From JBFJKD01 sp038106145 (GTDB taxonomy: Bacteria > Pseudomonadota > Gammaproteobacteria > Pseudomonadales > Porticoccaceae): 64,000 nt of DNA. Positions within the stretch are counted from its first letter, which is position 1; each line of letters opens with the position of its first letter. The stretch lies in assembly GCA_038106145.1 (NCBI GenBank), contig JAYODD010000012.1, positions 19,505 to 83,504 of the forward strand, given 5' to 3'. This document shows positions 29,176 through 37,996 of this stretch, in pieces. A program made the translations under genes and the position numbers. Under the pieces are notes generated by a model, which made no database searches, was not told where the DNA came from, and worked only from the letters and a program-made list of their open reading frames with translations.

Positions 29176-30618
29176 ATGATCAGTTGGGGATTATTGGTTA
29201 TGGTGACGCACGGCGTTATCGCGCCCGCCGCAGCCTGGCACGCGCTGCTTTACAAACGCGATTCCCGCGCCGCAATTGGCTGGATTGGCGTGTGCCTGCT
29301 GTTTCCGCTGATGGGTCCGTTGTTGTATTACCTGCTGGGGGTGAACCGCGTCGCACATCGCGCCCGGGAGCTGCGTGGCGTGCGTCGCGCACGTCGCTTC
29401 GTAGAGTTTGAGCGGGGTGGCCAGCCGGCTGCGACACCCGTAGACAGCGAGCCTGACCCGGTGACGCATCTGTCCGGTTTGCTGCGCGCTACTCGGGTGA
29501 TCACCTCGCAACCGCTGCTGGCGGGCAATGGAATCAAGCCGCTGTACAACGGTCAGCAGGCGTATCCGGCGATGCTCGCGGCCATTGCGCGGGCGCAGCA
29601 GACGGTGTGTCTGATGACGTATATATTCGATACCGACGCATCCGGGATGCAATTTGTCGACGCGCTGGCGAACGCTGCGGCGCGCGGCGTGGCGGTGTAT
29701 GTGATGGTCGATGGCCTGGGTGAGAGGTACGCCTGGCCACGGATCAGCGGGCTGTTGGCGCGACGCGGCGTGCCCTGTGTGCGCTTCAATCCACCCGCGC
29801 TGATACCGCCAACCCTGAATATTAATTTGCGCAATCATCGCAAAATATTGCTTGTGGACGGCGCTGTGGCGTTTACCGGCGGCATGAATATCGGTGATCG
29901 CCATCTGGTTGTGGATCGGGGTAGCGAGCGCGGTACGGGCGTGCGGGATATTCACTTTCAGTTGCGTGGCCCCGTGGTCGGGCAGTTAATGGGGGTGTTT
30001 GGCGACAGTTGGCGATATACCACCGGGCGCACCCTGGATATACCCGTGGCAAACCATCCGGCAGACGGTGCGAGTCAATGTCGGGTGATCGCCGATGGTC
30101 CCGACGAAAATCTCGATCAACTCGCCTTGGTGCTGCAGGCAGCCGTCACGGCGGCGCGGCAGCGAGTCCGGATCATGACCCCGTATTTTTTGCCGCCCCG
30201 GGAACTGATCGCCTGTCTGCAAAGCGCCGCCCTGCGCGGGGTAGAGGTGGAAATCCTGCTGCCGCAGCACAGCAACTTAGCTCCGGTGCACTGGGCGACC
30301 CGCAATATGCTTTGGGAATTACTGTTCTACAATGTGAGGGTATTCTATCAACAGGGTACTTTCTCCCATTCCAAATTGTTGTTAATAGACGACAGTTACG
30401 TATTAATGGGTTCCGCCAATATCGATGCCCGTAGCCTGCGCTTGAATTACGAGCTGGGAGTGGAAATTTACGACCCGGTTTTCGCGCACACAATGGGCAG
30501 GCACTTTGACGAACTGTTGTCGGCGGCGCGGTCAGTCACGCTGGATGAAATGGATGGTCGCTCGCTGCCGGTCAGAACCCGGGATGCGTTGTGCTGGCTA
30601 TTCTCGCCCTACCTGTGA
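29176..30618 (+). CDS. cls: Cardiolipin synthase (phospholipase D type)
   Basis: A 480-residue membrane enzyme that joins two phosphatidylglycerols, or PG and another lipid, into cardiolipin. Two N-terminal helices (SWGLLVMVTHGVIAPAAAW; WIGVCLLFPLMGPLLYYLLG) precede two HKD motifs: HRKILLVDGAVAFTGGMNIGD near 221 and HSKLLLIDDSYVLMGSANID near 397. It starts 8 bp after tamB on the same strand, so it is probably co-transcribed with tamAB, which is functionally apt. Confidence 0.92.
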   Translation: MISWGLLVMVTHGVIAPAAAWHALLYKRDSRAAIGWIGVCLLFPLMGPLLYYLLGVNRVAHRARELRGVRRARRFVEFERGGQPAATPVDSEPDPVTHLSGLLRATRVITSQPLLAGNGIKPLYNGQQAYPAMLAAIARAQQTVCLMTYIFDTDASGMQFVDALANAAARGVAVYVMVDGLGERYAWPRISGLLARRGVPCVRFNPPALIPPTLNINLRNHRKILLVDGAVAFTGGMNIGDRHLVVDRGSERGTGVRDIHFQLRGPVVGQLMGVFGDSWRYTTGRTLDIPVANHPADGASQCRVIADGPDENLDQLALVLQAAVTAARQRVRIMTPYFLPPRELIACLQSAALRGVEVEILLPQHSNLAPVHWATRNMLWELLFYNVRVFYQQGTFSHSKLLLIDDSYVLMGSANIDARSLRLNYELGVEIYDPVFAHTMGRHFDELLSAARSVTLDEMDGRSLPVRTRDALCWLFSPYL

Positions 30619-30647
30619 GCCGGTGTCGATCCGGCGCAGAGGGAGGG

Positions 30648-31802
30648 TTAAAACCACTTCTTTATTTTGAAATAAAAAATCATCGCTGTTGCCACCAGCG
30701 CCATCAGCGCGAGCGCCAGCGGGTAGCCGTAATACCAGTTTAACTCGGGCATGGCCAATGGACTGGCCGCCGGATTGCCGTTGCCAAAATTCATGCCATA
30801 CAGGCCAGCTAAAAATGTTAGCGGCATAAATATGGTCGCAATCACAGTCAGGGTGCGCATCACTTCGTTCATTTTATAGCTGATGCTGGTCAGATAAATA
30901 TCCATGACATTGGACGCCATATCCCGATAGTTTTCCATTAAATCCATGACCTGTACGCAGTGATCGTAGCAGTCCCGCAGATAGGTGCGGGTGTGAGCGC
31001 TGATCAAGCGCGTTTCTTCGCGCAACAGGGCATTCACTACCTCCCGTTGCGGCCATAGCATGCGACGCAGCACCAGTAGTTCACGCTTGATTTCATGGAT
31101 GCGTTGCAGCGCTGCCTGCGACGGGCCAGTTAACACCAGTTCTTCCAGGTCATCCAGTTGTTCGGCAAGAATGGCCAACACCGGAAAACCTTCGTCGATC
31201 ACCAGATCGAGCAGCGTGTACAGCAGATAGTCCCCGCGGCGGGAGCGCAGGTTATTGCCGCCGCTGCGCAGGCGGTGACGGATTGCCGTGAACGGATCCT
31301 GGTCACAGCTGGCGAGAGTGATCACGACGTTGTCGCTGAGGAAAATGCTGATCTGGGCAGTTTGTACCTTGTCGCCCACAACCATCGGCAGCGCGGCTAC
31401 GATAAAGTGATGATGGTCGTAGGTGTCAAACTTGGGACGCTGACCGGTGTTTTGAACATCCTCCAGCGCCAGCGGGTGCAGGTTAAATCGCTCGCCCAGC
31501 AGACTTAGAAAATGAGCGGACGGGGCGCCCTGAATATGTATCCAGGTGGTATCAGTTGGCGGTGAGCTGGATGCAGACCTGTCCGTATGTATGGATTTTT
31601 GCACAGCGTTTTTATTATTTTTTGAGCCCTGTTGCCCGGAATATTTCTCCATGAACTGGATTTCATCGCAGTCCTGTTGGTCAAGATCGTGCTGGTTATA
31701 AACCGTGACGCTGATGGTGGCGCGAGCGGCGCCGCGGCGAGGCTCTAGTAAGGTTCCGGGTGGTGTGCCGGGTGGGTGATAGCTTTTCAACAGCCGTTTC
31801 AT
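30648..31802 (-). CDS. CorA/ZntB-family divalent-cation transporter
   Basis: A 384-residue inner-membrane magnesium- or zinc-type channel of the CorA superfamily. It has a long soluble N-terminal funnel with the family pattern LHPLALEDVQNTGQRPKFDTYDHH, a long helix region, and two C-terminal helices separated by the selectivity motif YGMNFG. The first about 80 residues carry a less conserved extension. It is convergent with cls and 30 bp away. CorA versus ZntB cannot be settled from sequence alone. Confidence 0.88.
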   Translation of the reverse strand: MKRLLKSYHPPGTPPGTLLEPRRGAARATISVTVYNQHDLDQQDCDEIQFMEKYSGQQGSKNNKNAVQKSIHTDRSASSSPPTDTTWIHIQGAPSAHFLSLLGERFNLHPLALEDVQNTGQRPKFDTYDHHHFIVAALPMVVGDKVQTAQISIFLSDNVVITLASCDQDPFTAIRHRLRSGGNNLRSRRGDYLLYTLLDLVIDEGFPVLAILAEQLDDLEELVLTGPSQAALQRIHEIKRELLVLRRMLWPQREVVNALLREETRLISAHTRTYLRDCYDHCVQVMDLMENYRDMASNVMDIYLTSISYKMNEVMRTLTVIATIFMPLTFLAGLYGMNFGNGNPAASPLAMPELNWYYGYPLALALMALVATAMIFYFKIKKWF

Positions 31803-31882
31803 GGGGTTACCTGTAGCGGCGGATTAATAAAAAATCGGTACTTTATAGATCTCCTTCGGACTACGGCAACAGGCCCCGGTCG

Positions 31883-31916
31883 GCAACTGTGCAGATGCCA
31901 AGTTCTGCACAGTTGC
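31883..31916. repeat. 12-bp perfect inverted repeat after the acyl-CoA dehydrogenase gene
   Basis: GCAACTGTGCAG (31883-31894) and CTGCACAGTTGC (31905-31916) flank a 10-nt loop, right after the stop of the minus-strand carboxylase cluster. It is likely a transcript-end hairpin, although no T-run follows. Confidence 0.5.
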
Positions 31917-31927
31917 GGCCGCAGTTG

Positions 31928-33079
31928 TCAGGTGACGATTGAACGTTTGGCAATTTCTTCGAGCATCACTTCGGTGGCGCCGCCGCCAATACTTTGTACT
32001 CGTGCGTCGCGGCTCATCCGTTCAACCGGCGTTTCACGCAGATAGCCAGAGCCGCCGTGAAATTGCAGGCAGGTGTACATCACCTCGTTGACCAGCTCGC
32101 AACAATAGGCTTTCACCATTGATACTTCCTTTACGCAGTCCTGCCCGTTGGCGTCCAGCCACGCCGCGTGGTACACCAGTTGTTTGCCAGCCGCGACTTT
32201 GGCCTGCAACATGGCCAGACGCTGGCGAATAACCTGTTTGTCCCACAGGGGAGCGCCAAAGGCGGTTCTTTCCTGCACGTAGTGGAGTGTTAACTCCAGC
32301 GCCTTTTCCGCTTCGCCCATGGCCTGTGCACCCAGCACGGTGCGCTCATTTTGAAAGTTGCGCATGATCGAGTAAAAGCCCTTGTTTACTTCTCCCAGAA
32401 TGTTTTCCCTCGGCACCCGGCAGTTATCAAAAATCAGTTCGGCGGTATCGGAACACAACCAGCCCTGTTTTTTCAGGGCGCGACCGACAGTAAAACCCGG
32501 CGTGCCTTTTTCGACGATAAAAATACTGATGCCCCGGGACCCTTTTACCGTGGTGTCGGTTTTTGCCGCAACGAAATAAACGTCACCCTTGACGCCGTTG
32601 GTAATAAAAAATTTACTGCCGTTGAGTATATAGTCGTCGCCGTCGGCGATAGCGGTGGTGCGAATGGCCGCGACATCGGAGCCAGCGCCCGGTTCGGTAA
32701 CCGCGACTGCACAGATTTTTTTACCGCTGATCAGGTCGGGCATATATTTGTCTTTTTGCGCCTTGCTGCCAAAATTGTGCAGGTGTGGTGACGCCATATC
32801 GGTATGCACCATTACCGTTACCGCAAAGCCGCCGAACGTGGAGCGCCCCAGTTCCTCGGCGAGAATGGCGCTGCCGAGCGTATTCATATTGCTGCCGCCG
32901 TATTCTTCTTCGTAGCGAATGCCGAGAAAACCCAGTTCGCCCATTTTGCGCAACACCTCGCGGGGCACGAATCCCTGTTCTTCCCAGGGTTCGGCATGCG
33001 GCACAATTTCCTGTTCCACAAAGCGGCGAATCTGCTCGCGCAACATATTTTGTTCATCGGAAAAATACAGCTGATTCAT
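31928..33079 (-). CDS. Acyl-CoA dehydrogenase (IVD/LCAD-type active site)
   Basis: A 383-residue FAD flavoenzyme that oxidises acyl-CoA to 2-enoyl-CoA. The ACAD signature is AVTEPGAGSDVAAIRTTA (125-142). The usual C-terminal catalytic Glu of MCAD (in YEGT) is absent: this protein has IGGGAT at 364-369. A glutamate at 245 (QNERTV) sits where isovaleryl- and long-chain-type enzymes carry their base. The context with carboxylase subunits suggests a branched or isoprenoid acyl-CoA substrate. Last gene of the cluster, after an assembly gap. Confidence 0.87.
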   Translation of the reverse strand: MNQLYFSDEQNMLREQIRRFVEQEIVPHAEPWEEQGFVPREVLRKMGELGFLGIRYEEEYGGSNMNTLGSAILAEELGRSTFGGFAVTVMVHTDMASPHLHNFGSKAQKDKYMPDLISGKKICAVAVTEPGAGSDVAAIRTTAIADGDDYILNGSKFFITNGVKGDVYFVAAKTDTTVKGSRGISIFIVEKGTPGFTVGRALKKQGWLCSDTAELIFDNCRVPRENILGEVNKGFYSIMRNFQNERTVLGAQAMGEAEKALELTLHYVQERTAFGAPLWDKQVIRQRLAMLQAKVAAGKQLVYHAAWLDANGQDCVKEVSMVKAYCCELVNEVMYTCLQFHGGSGYLRETPVERMSRDARVQSIGGGATEVMLEEIAKRSIVT

Positions 33080-33128
33080 AATATTCCTCTTGCTTTGCTC
33101 AGTTGGCTTTCTTCAATCAGGCTTGATC

Positions 33129-33138
33129 NNNNNNNNNN
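33129..33138. other. Assembly gap of 10 N flanked by a 9-bp duplication
   Basis: Both sides of the gap carry GGCTTGATC, so two contig ends probably overlap and little or nothing is missing. It lies between the acyl-CoA dehydrogenase and biotin-carboxylase genes. Confidence 0.9.
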
Positions 33139-33180
33139 GGCTTGATCAGTTTAGTTATGGAGGCAGATTTTCAGCCCGCG

Positions 33181-35223
33181 TCACATACCCGGATCACTCG
33201 CGGCATCCTCGCGGACGGTGATGTCTATATCCAGCAGAACTGCGCCGCTTTCGACATTGTCGCCCACCCCATAAAAAATATCGCGCACCGTGCCGCCCAC
33301 CTGTGCCCGCAGATCGTGTAACAGTTTCATGGAATCGAGCACCACCAGAATATCGCCCTGGCTAACGGTCGCGCCATGTTGAACGCGAATTTCGACGATG
33401 CGCCCCGGGAGCGCGGCGGCGATGCGGTGATCGCCCGCACCCGCGGCCTGTTCCCGCTGCATGGCCAACAGCTGGTCGCTGGTCGGTTGAAAACTGCGCG
33501 CCTCGCCATCGCAGTGCACCACCAGTTGGTCATTTGCCGTGGCCACCGCAAGTTGCCGCATTGTACCGTCGAGCTCGATCTGCAATTTTTGCGCTCCCGT
33601 CCAGCGGGCGGTGGCGTCAATTTTTCCCTCTGGCGCCAGAATGCGATAACGACCGGCGTTGCCGGACAGCTCCACGGTTGTAACGGATTGATCCGGGTGC
33701 CGCAACTGGATTCTGGTGACTGCGCACAGCCCTGCTCGCGCCGACAGGCGAAATCCCCCGAGGGACCGCCATGGGTTGGCGTGGCCTTGCGCGTCGCCGC
33801 GCTCCCGTTCCAGCAGCATTAGCCAGGCCAGTGCCGCGAGTTGGCACCATGGAGCTGCGGTATCCTCGGAAGTCCAGCCACCGGGGAACTGTTCGCGTAA
33901 AAAACCGGTGGTCAGGGGCGCGTCGACGAAAGGGTCCCGAGCAACAATATCTCTGAGTAACAGCAGGTTGGTACCCACACCGCCGAGGGTGTAGGCATTG
34001 AGAGCGGCCAGCAGTTTGCTGCGCGCCTGGTGTCGATCGTCGCCGGTGGCGATCAATTTCGCCAGCAGCGAATCGTAGAAAGGGGTGACGACAGTACCCT
34101 GCTGTACACCGCTGTCGACCCTGACGCCCTCACTTTCGGGTTCCGCATAAAGGGCGAGTGCGCCCGTTTCCGGCAGAAAGTTATTGGCGGGATCTTCCGC
34201 ATTGATGCGCGCTTCAATGGCCCAGCCCCGTTGCTTGATCTCTGCCTGGGACAGTGCCAGGGGCTGGCCTGCCGCGCTGCGAATTTGCCATGCCACCAGA
34301 TCAATGCCGGTAATTTGTTCGGTGACTGGATGTTCCACCTGCAGACGGGTGTTCATTTCGAGAAAATAGATTGCGCCACTTTCCTGGTCGAGAATAAATT
34401 CCACCGTCCCAACTGAGTCGTAATGAATTGCCTGACCGAGGGCCAGTGCGTGTTGAAATAGTGCGCTGCGCTGTGTGTCTGTTATAAAAGCGGCCGGCGC
34501 TTCTTCAATAATTTTCTGATGATTACGTTGAATCGAACACTCTCTTTCAAACAGATGCACCAGCTGACCCAGTTTATCCCCTGCCAGTTGTACCTCGATA
34601 TGGCGCGGCTGGGTAATTAATTTTTCCAGCAAAATCTGATTATTGCCAAAACCAGCCTGCGCCTCTTCCCGCGCCGCCGCCAGCGCCGGTAAAAAATCGC
34701 TGGGCGCCACCACTTCGCGCATACCTTTGCCGCCACCGCCCGCGCTGGCTTTGATCATCAACGGATAACCAAGTTCTGTCGCCGCCCGTTGCAGGGCGGC
34801 ATCGCTCTGATCGCTACCGTGGTAACCGGGAATAACCGGCACACCAAGTTTTTCGGCCAACGCTTTGGATTCGATTTTTGAACCCATCATGCGTATCGCC
34901 TCCCGCGATGGGCCGACAAACAGGATTCCTTCCTGCTCGCACAACTTTATCAGCTCATCGCTTTCCGAGAGAAAACCGTAACCGGGGTGAATGGCGTCTA
35001 CCCCGGTGCGCCTGGCAGCGGCCACTATCGCCTGTGCATTGAGATAGGAGGCCGTGCTGGAGGCGGGGCCAATACACAGGGCGACATCTGCGAGGGCAGT
35101 GTGCAGCGCGTGGCGGTCTGGCTCGGAATAGACCGCGACCGTACGTATGCCCAACTGGCGGCAGGTGCGAATAATGCGGACGGCGATTTCGCCGCGATTG
35201 GCGATCAGTAATGATTTAATCAT
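33181..35223 (-). CDS. Acyl-CoA carboxylase biotin-bearing (alpha) subunit
   Basis: A 680-residue biotin carboxylase / carrier protein that carboxylates biotin with ATP and bicarbonate for the partner carboxyltransferase. It has the biotin-carboxylase N-lobe (LLIANRGEIAVRIIRT), ATP-grasp GGGGKG at 162-167, the catalytic segment EMNTRLQVEHPVTE near 290, and a C-terminal biotinyl domain with Lys633 in LDSMKLLHDL, the Ala of the common AMKM replaced by Ser. Size and neighbours fit methylcrotonyl-CoA or geranyl-CoA carboxylase. It overlaps the upstream hydratase by 8 bp. Confidence 0.88.
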   Translation of the reverse strand: MIKSLLIANRGEIAVRIIRTCRQLGIRTVAVYSEPDRHALHTALADVALCIGPASSTASYLNAQAIVAAARRTGVDAIHPGYGFLSESDELIKLCEQEGILFVGPSREAIRMMGSKIESKALAEKLGVPVIPGYHGSDQSDAALQRAATELGYPLMIKASAGGGGKGMREVVAPSDFLPALAAAREEAQAGFGNNQILLEKLITQPRHIEVQLAGDKLGQLVHLFERECSIQRNHQKIIEEAPAAFITDTQRSALFQHALALGQAIHYDSVGTVEFILDQESGAIYFLEMNTRLQVEHPVTEQITGIDLVAWQIRSAAGQPLALSQAEIKQRGWAIEARINAEDPANNFLPETGALALYAEPESEGVRVDSGVQQGTVVTPFYDSLLAKLIATGDDRHQARSKLLAALNAYTLGGVGTNLLLLRDIVARDPFVDAPLTTGFLREQFPGGWTSEDTAAPWCQLAALAWLMLLERERGDAQGHANPWRSLGGFRLSARAGLCAVTRIQLRHPDQSVTTVELSGNAGRYRILAPEGKIDATARWTGAQKLQIELDGTMRQLAVATANDQLVVHCDGEARSFQPTSDQLLAMQREQAAGAGDHRIAAALPGRIVEIRVQHGATVSQGDILVVLDSMKLLHDLRAQVGGTVRDIFYGVGDNVESGAVLLDIDITVREDAASDPGM

Positions 35224-36019
35224 TGGTGCGTTCGCCTGCCCAGCTGGGTTTGGTTTTGTTCAGAAAGCACGCGATGCCTTCCCTCGCATCCGCGGTTTCC
35301 CAGGCGTCCGCCAGGGCTTGCGCGGTGTATTGCATATTTTCTTCCAGGCCGTGGCTATCGACATAATCGATCAGTTTTTTGGTCGCCGCGACGCCGACCG
35401 GCGAGCAGTGAATCAGTTTTTTAATTTCAGCTGCCACGGCGTTATCCAGTTCGTCGGCGCCGACGGATTTGTGCAGCAACCCAAGTTGTACCGCTTCTGC
35501 GCCCTGAAAAAAATGGCAGTTAAGCAATATCCGTCGCGCGTTATTGCGACCGATACGGGCAACGACATAGGGTGCAATATTGGCCGGCAACAAACCCAGC
35601 CGCACCTCCGTGAGACCGAACAGCGCGTTATCCACACCGATGGCAATGTCGCATACGGCAATCAGACCAACCCCGCCACCAAAGGCCTGGCCATTAATGC
35701 GTCCAATCAGGGGTTTGGGCAGGCGATCAAGGCGCGCAAACAGGGTGGCGAGTTTACCGCTTTCGCGGATGCGCTCGTCGCGGGACAGGCGCATGGTCTG
35801 CTGCATCCAGTTCAGATCGCCGCCCGCGCAAAAACTTTTATCTCCGGCTCCCGTCAACACCACCGCCCGAATGTTGTCGTTCGCGTAAAACTCGTCGGTA
35901 GCCATCGCCAGATCGCTGATCACATCCGCGTTCATGGCGTTGTGCATTTGCGGACGATTAATGGTAAGCCAGGCGATACCCTGGGCATCGACGCGCAGGT
36001 CAAGGGTGGTAAATTGCAT
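35216..36019 (-). CDS. Enoyl-CoA hydratase of the methylglutaconyl-CoA hydratase type
   Basis: A 267-residue crotonase-fold enzyme, probably hydrating the product of the neighbouring carboxylase (3-methylglutaconyl-CoA or isohexenylglutaconyl-CoA). It has the oxyanion-hole segment SFCAGGDLNWM and GQAFGGGVGLIAVCD. The position of the first crotonase glutamate (GGGxE) is Gly, whereas the second survives in LTEVRLGLLPA. This pattern is in line with LiuC/AtuE-type proteins as I recall them. It sits between the two carboxylase subunits, 6 bp after the beta subunit. Confidence 0.83.
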   Translation of the reverse strand: MQFTTLDLRVDAQGIAWLTINRPQMHNAMNADVISDLAMATDEFYANDNIRAVVLTGAGDKSFCAGGDLNWMQQTMRLSRDERIRESGKLATLFARLDRLPKPLIGRINGQAFGGGVGLIAVCDIAIGVDNALFGLTEVRLGLLPANIAPYVVARIGRNNARRILLNCHFFQGAEAVQLGLLHKSVGADELDNAVAAEIKKLIHCSPVGVAATKKLIDYVDSHGLEENMQYTAQALADAWETADAREGIACFLNKTKPSWAGERTND

Positions 36020-36025
36020 AGGAGT

Positions 36026-37627
36026 TTACATCCGATAGACGGGGGATAATCCCGTAGCGGGAGGTTGTAATGCGGTCAGGGCCAGGCACAGGCCGATCAC
36101 GTCGCGGGTGTCGGCGGGTTCGATAATACCGTCGTCCCACAACCGCGACGTGGCATAGTACGGGTCGCTCTGCTCGCCGTACTGGGCGCGCACCGCCGCT
36201 TCAATTTTTTGCAGTTCCGCGGGATCGGCGTCGCCCTGTTTGATACTGCCGCGGCGCAGTTCCAGCATCACATTACTGGCGATGTCCGCGCTCATGGTGG
36301 CACACCGGGCGCTTGGCCATGCGAATAAAAAATGCGGCCAGAAACCGCGCCCGGCCATACCGTAATTACCGGCGCCGTAGGAGCCGCCGATAATCACCGA
36401 AAATTTTGGCACGCGACAGTTGGCCTGCGCGTAAACCATTTTTGCGCTGTTTTTGGCGATGCCGCCGCGCTCCGCCTCGCGCCCAACCATAAAGCCGGTG
36501 ATATTGTGTAAAAACAATAAGGGTGTGTTGCGTTGATTGCACAATTCGATAAAGTGCGCGCCCTTCAGCGAAGACTCGGAAAACAGCGCGCCGTTGTTAC
36601 CCAGTATGCCCACTGGGTAGCCATGAATATGGGCGGTGCCACACACCAGCGTGTCGCCGTAGAGGGGCTTGAACTCGTGAAAGTCACTGCCGTCCACCAT
36701 GCGCGCGATAATTTCTCGCACGTCATAGGGTATTTTGGGGTCGGCGCTGACAATACCGGGAATTTCTTCCGGGCTATACGCCGGGGCCCGCACCGGCTGC
36801 TCCTGTGCATAGCATTGTTGCGGCCAGTTCAGTTTGGCAAAGATTTCGCGAATACGCGCCAGTGCTTCGTCTTCATCCGCCGCCAGATAATCGCTGACTC
36901 CAGAGATTTTACTGTGCATCTCGGCGCCACCGAGAGTTTCCCCGTCTATCTCTTCGTTAATGGCCACTTTGACAATGGATGGTCCGCCGAGGTGAATACG
37001 GGCGTTGCCGCGCACCATGATGGTTTCGTCTGACAGTGCGGGAATGTAGGCGCCGCCAGCGGTACAGCCACCAAATACCGCAGAAATTTGCGGCAGACCC
37101 TGGGCCGACATGCGGCACTGGCGGTAAAAAGTATTGCCAAAATGCTCCTTGTCGGGAAAAACCCGATCCTGCTCGGGCAAATAGGCGCCACCACAGTCCA
37201 CCAGGTAGACGCAGGGCAGGCGATTTTGCTCGGCGATTTCCTGGGCGCGCACGTGTTTTTTCACAGTTTCGTGAAAAAACGAGCCACCCTTTACGGTGGC
37301 GTCATTGGCAATCAGTACGCACGGTACACCGCAAATGTGGCCAATACCCGTGACGATGCCGGCGCCAGGTACCTCATTGCCGTACTGCCCATACGCCGCC
37401 AGGGGCGACAGCTCGAGAAATGGTGTGTGCGGATCAAGCAGGCGGTCAATACGTTCGCGCGGGAGTAATTTGCCGCGGACGCGATGGCGCTCAATATGGG
37501 TTTCGCGAATTCCCTCGGCAGCTTCTCGCAGCCGCGATCTGAGCTCCTCCAGCATGGCACTGTAGTGGGAGGCGTTGTTCTCAAATACCGGCGATCGGGT
37601 GTTAATGCGGGACTGCAAGCGACTCAT
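36026..37627 (-). CDS. Acyl-CoA carboxylase carboxyltransferase (beta) subunit
   Basis: A 533-residue carboxyltransferase of the MCC/GCC family that moves CO2 from biotin to an enoyl-CoA. Seen: GGSFFHETVKKHVRAQEIA, DCGGAYLPEQDRVFPDKEHFG, GGCTAGGAYIPALSDE, ISGVSDYLAADEDEA and the C-terminal GGSYGAGNYGMAGR. The frame is open far upstream, but the ATG at 37627 (MSRLQSR) matches the family start and length (about 535). First gene of the cluster: carboxyltransferase, hydratase, biotin subunit, acyl-CoA dehydrogenase. Leucine (liu) versus acyclic-terpene (atu) use is open. Confidence 0.9.
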   Translation of the reverse strand: MSRLQSRINTRSPVFENNASHYSAMLEELRSRLREAAEGIRETHIERHRVRGKLLPRERIDRLLDPHTPFLELSPLAAYGQYGNEVPGAGIVTGIGHICGVPCVLIANDATVKGGSFFHETVKKHVRAQEIAEQNRLPCVYLVDCGGAYLPEQDRVFPDKEHFGNTFYRQCRMSAQGLPQISAVFGGCTAGGAYIPALSDETIMVRGNARIHLGGPSIVKVAINEEIDGETLGGAEMHSKISGVSDYLAADEDEALARIREIFAKLNWPQQCYAQEQPVRAPAYSPEEIPGIVSADPKIPYDVREIIARMVDGSDFHEFKPLYGDTLVCGTAHIHGYPVGILGNNGALFSESSLKGAHFIELCNQRNTPLLFLHNITGFMVGREAERGGIAKNSAKMVYAQANCRVPKFSVIIGGSYGAGNYGMAGRGFWPHFLFAWPSARCATMSADIASNVMLELRRGSIKQGDADPAELQKIEAAVRAQYGEQSDPYYATSRLWDDGIIEPADTRDVIGLCLALTALQPPATGLSPVYRM

Positions 37628-37996
37628 AAAATTATTCTGCTCAGTGTTGCGAAAAAGTTTGAGTGGCTGATTACCTGGTGCGGTGAAGCGGAAAATCACA
37701 CTCACCCGCAGCCGGCGCGCTATGTGGATGGCACCCGGCAGGTATAACTGCCAGAGGCGGCCAGGGAGCGCAAATTTAACAAACGGAAGGGGGGATTGCC
37801 AGCTTTCAGTGTTTCTATCTGGTATCCTTATCGACTTGTTAGTAGTCGCCCATCGGGTGAACTGACAGAAAGCGCAGTTCAACTTGCAAATCAGTGCGAC
37901 ATCCGTTGCCCTTGCCAACTTTCCGCAACACCCGGAACCCGGCCGCAGGGGATGGCGTATTAATTTTCACCGGATTAACTAAACAGGAACCTTCCC
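37628..37996. other. 369-bp divergent intergenic region, carboxylase cluster / crotonase
   Basis: It must hold promoters for the carboxylase cluster (minus) and the crotonase (plus). No clear operator palindrome, small ORF or RNA structure was recognised. Confidence 0.4.

Noticed and set aside
35147..36049. 300-codon plus ORF
   Set aside because: Antisense to a clear enoyl-CoA hydratase gene with conserved motifs.
33181..37627. Naming the carboxylase cluster as geranyl-CoA carboxylase (atu)
   Set aside because: Sequence alone does not separate it from methylcrotonyl-CoA carboxylase, and no atu-specific gene is nearby; left generic.
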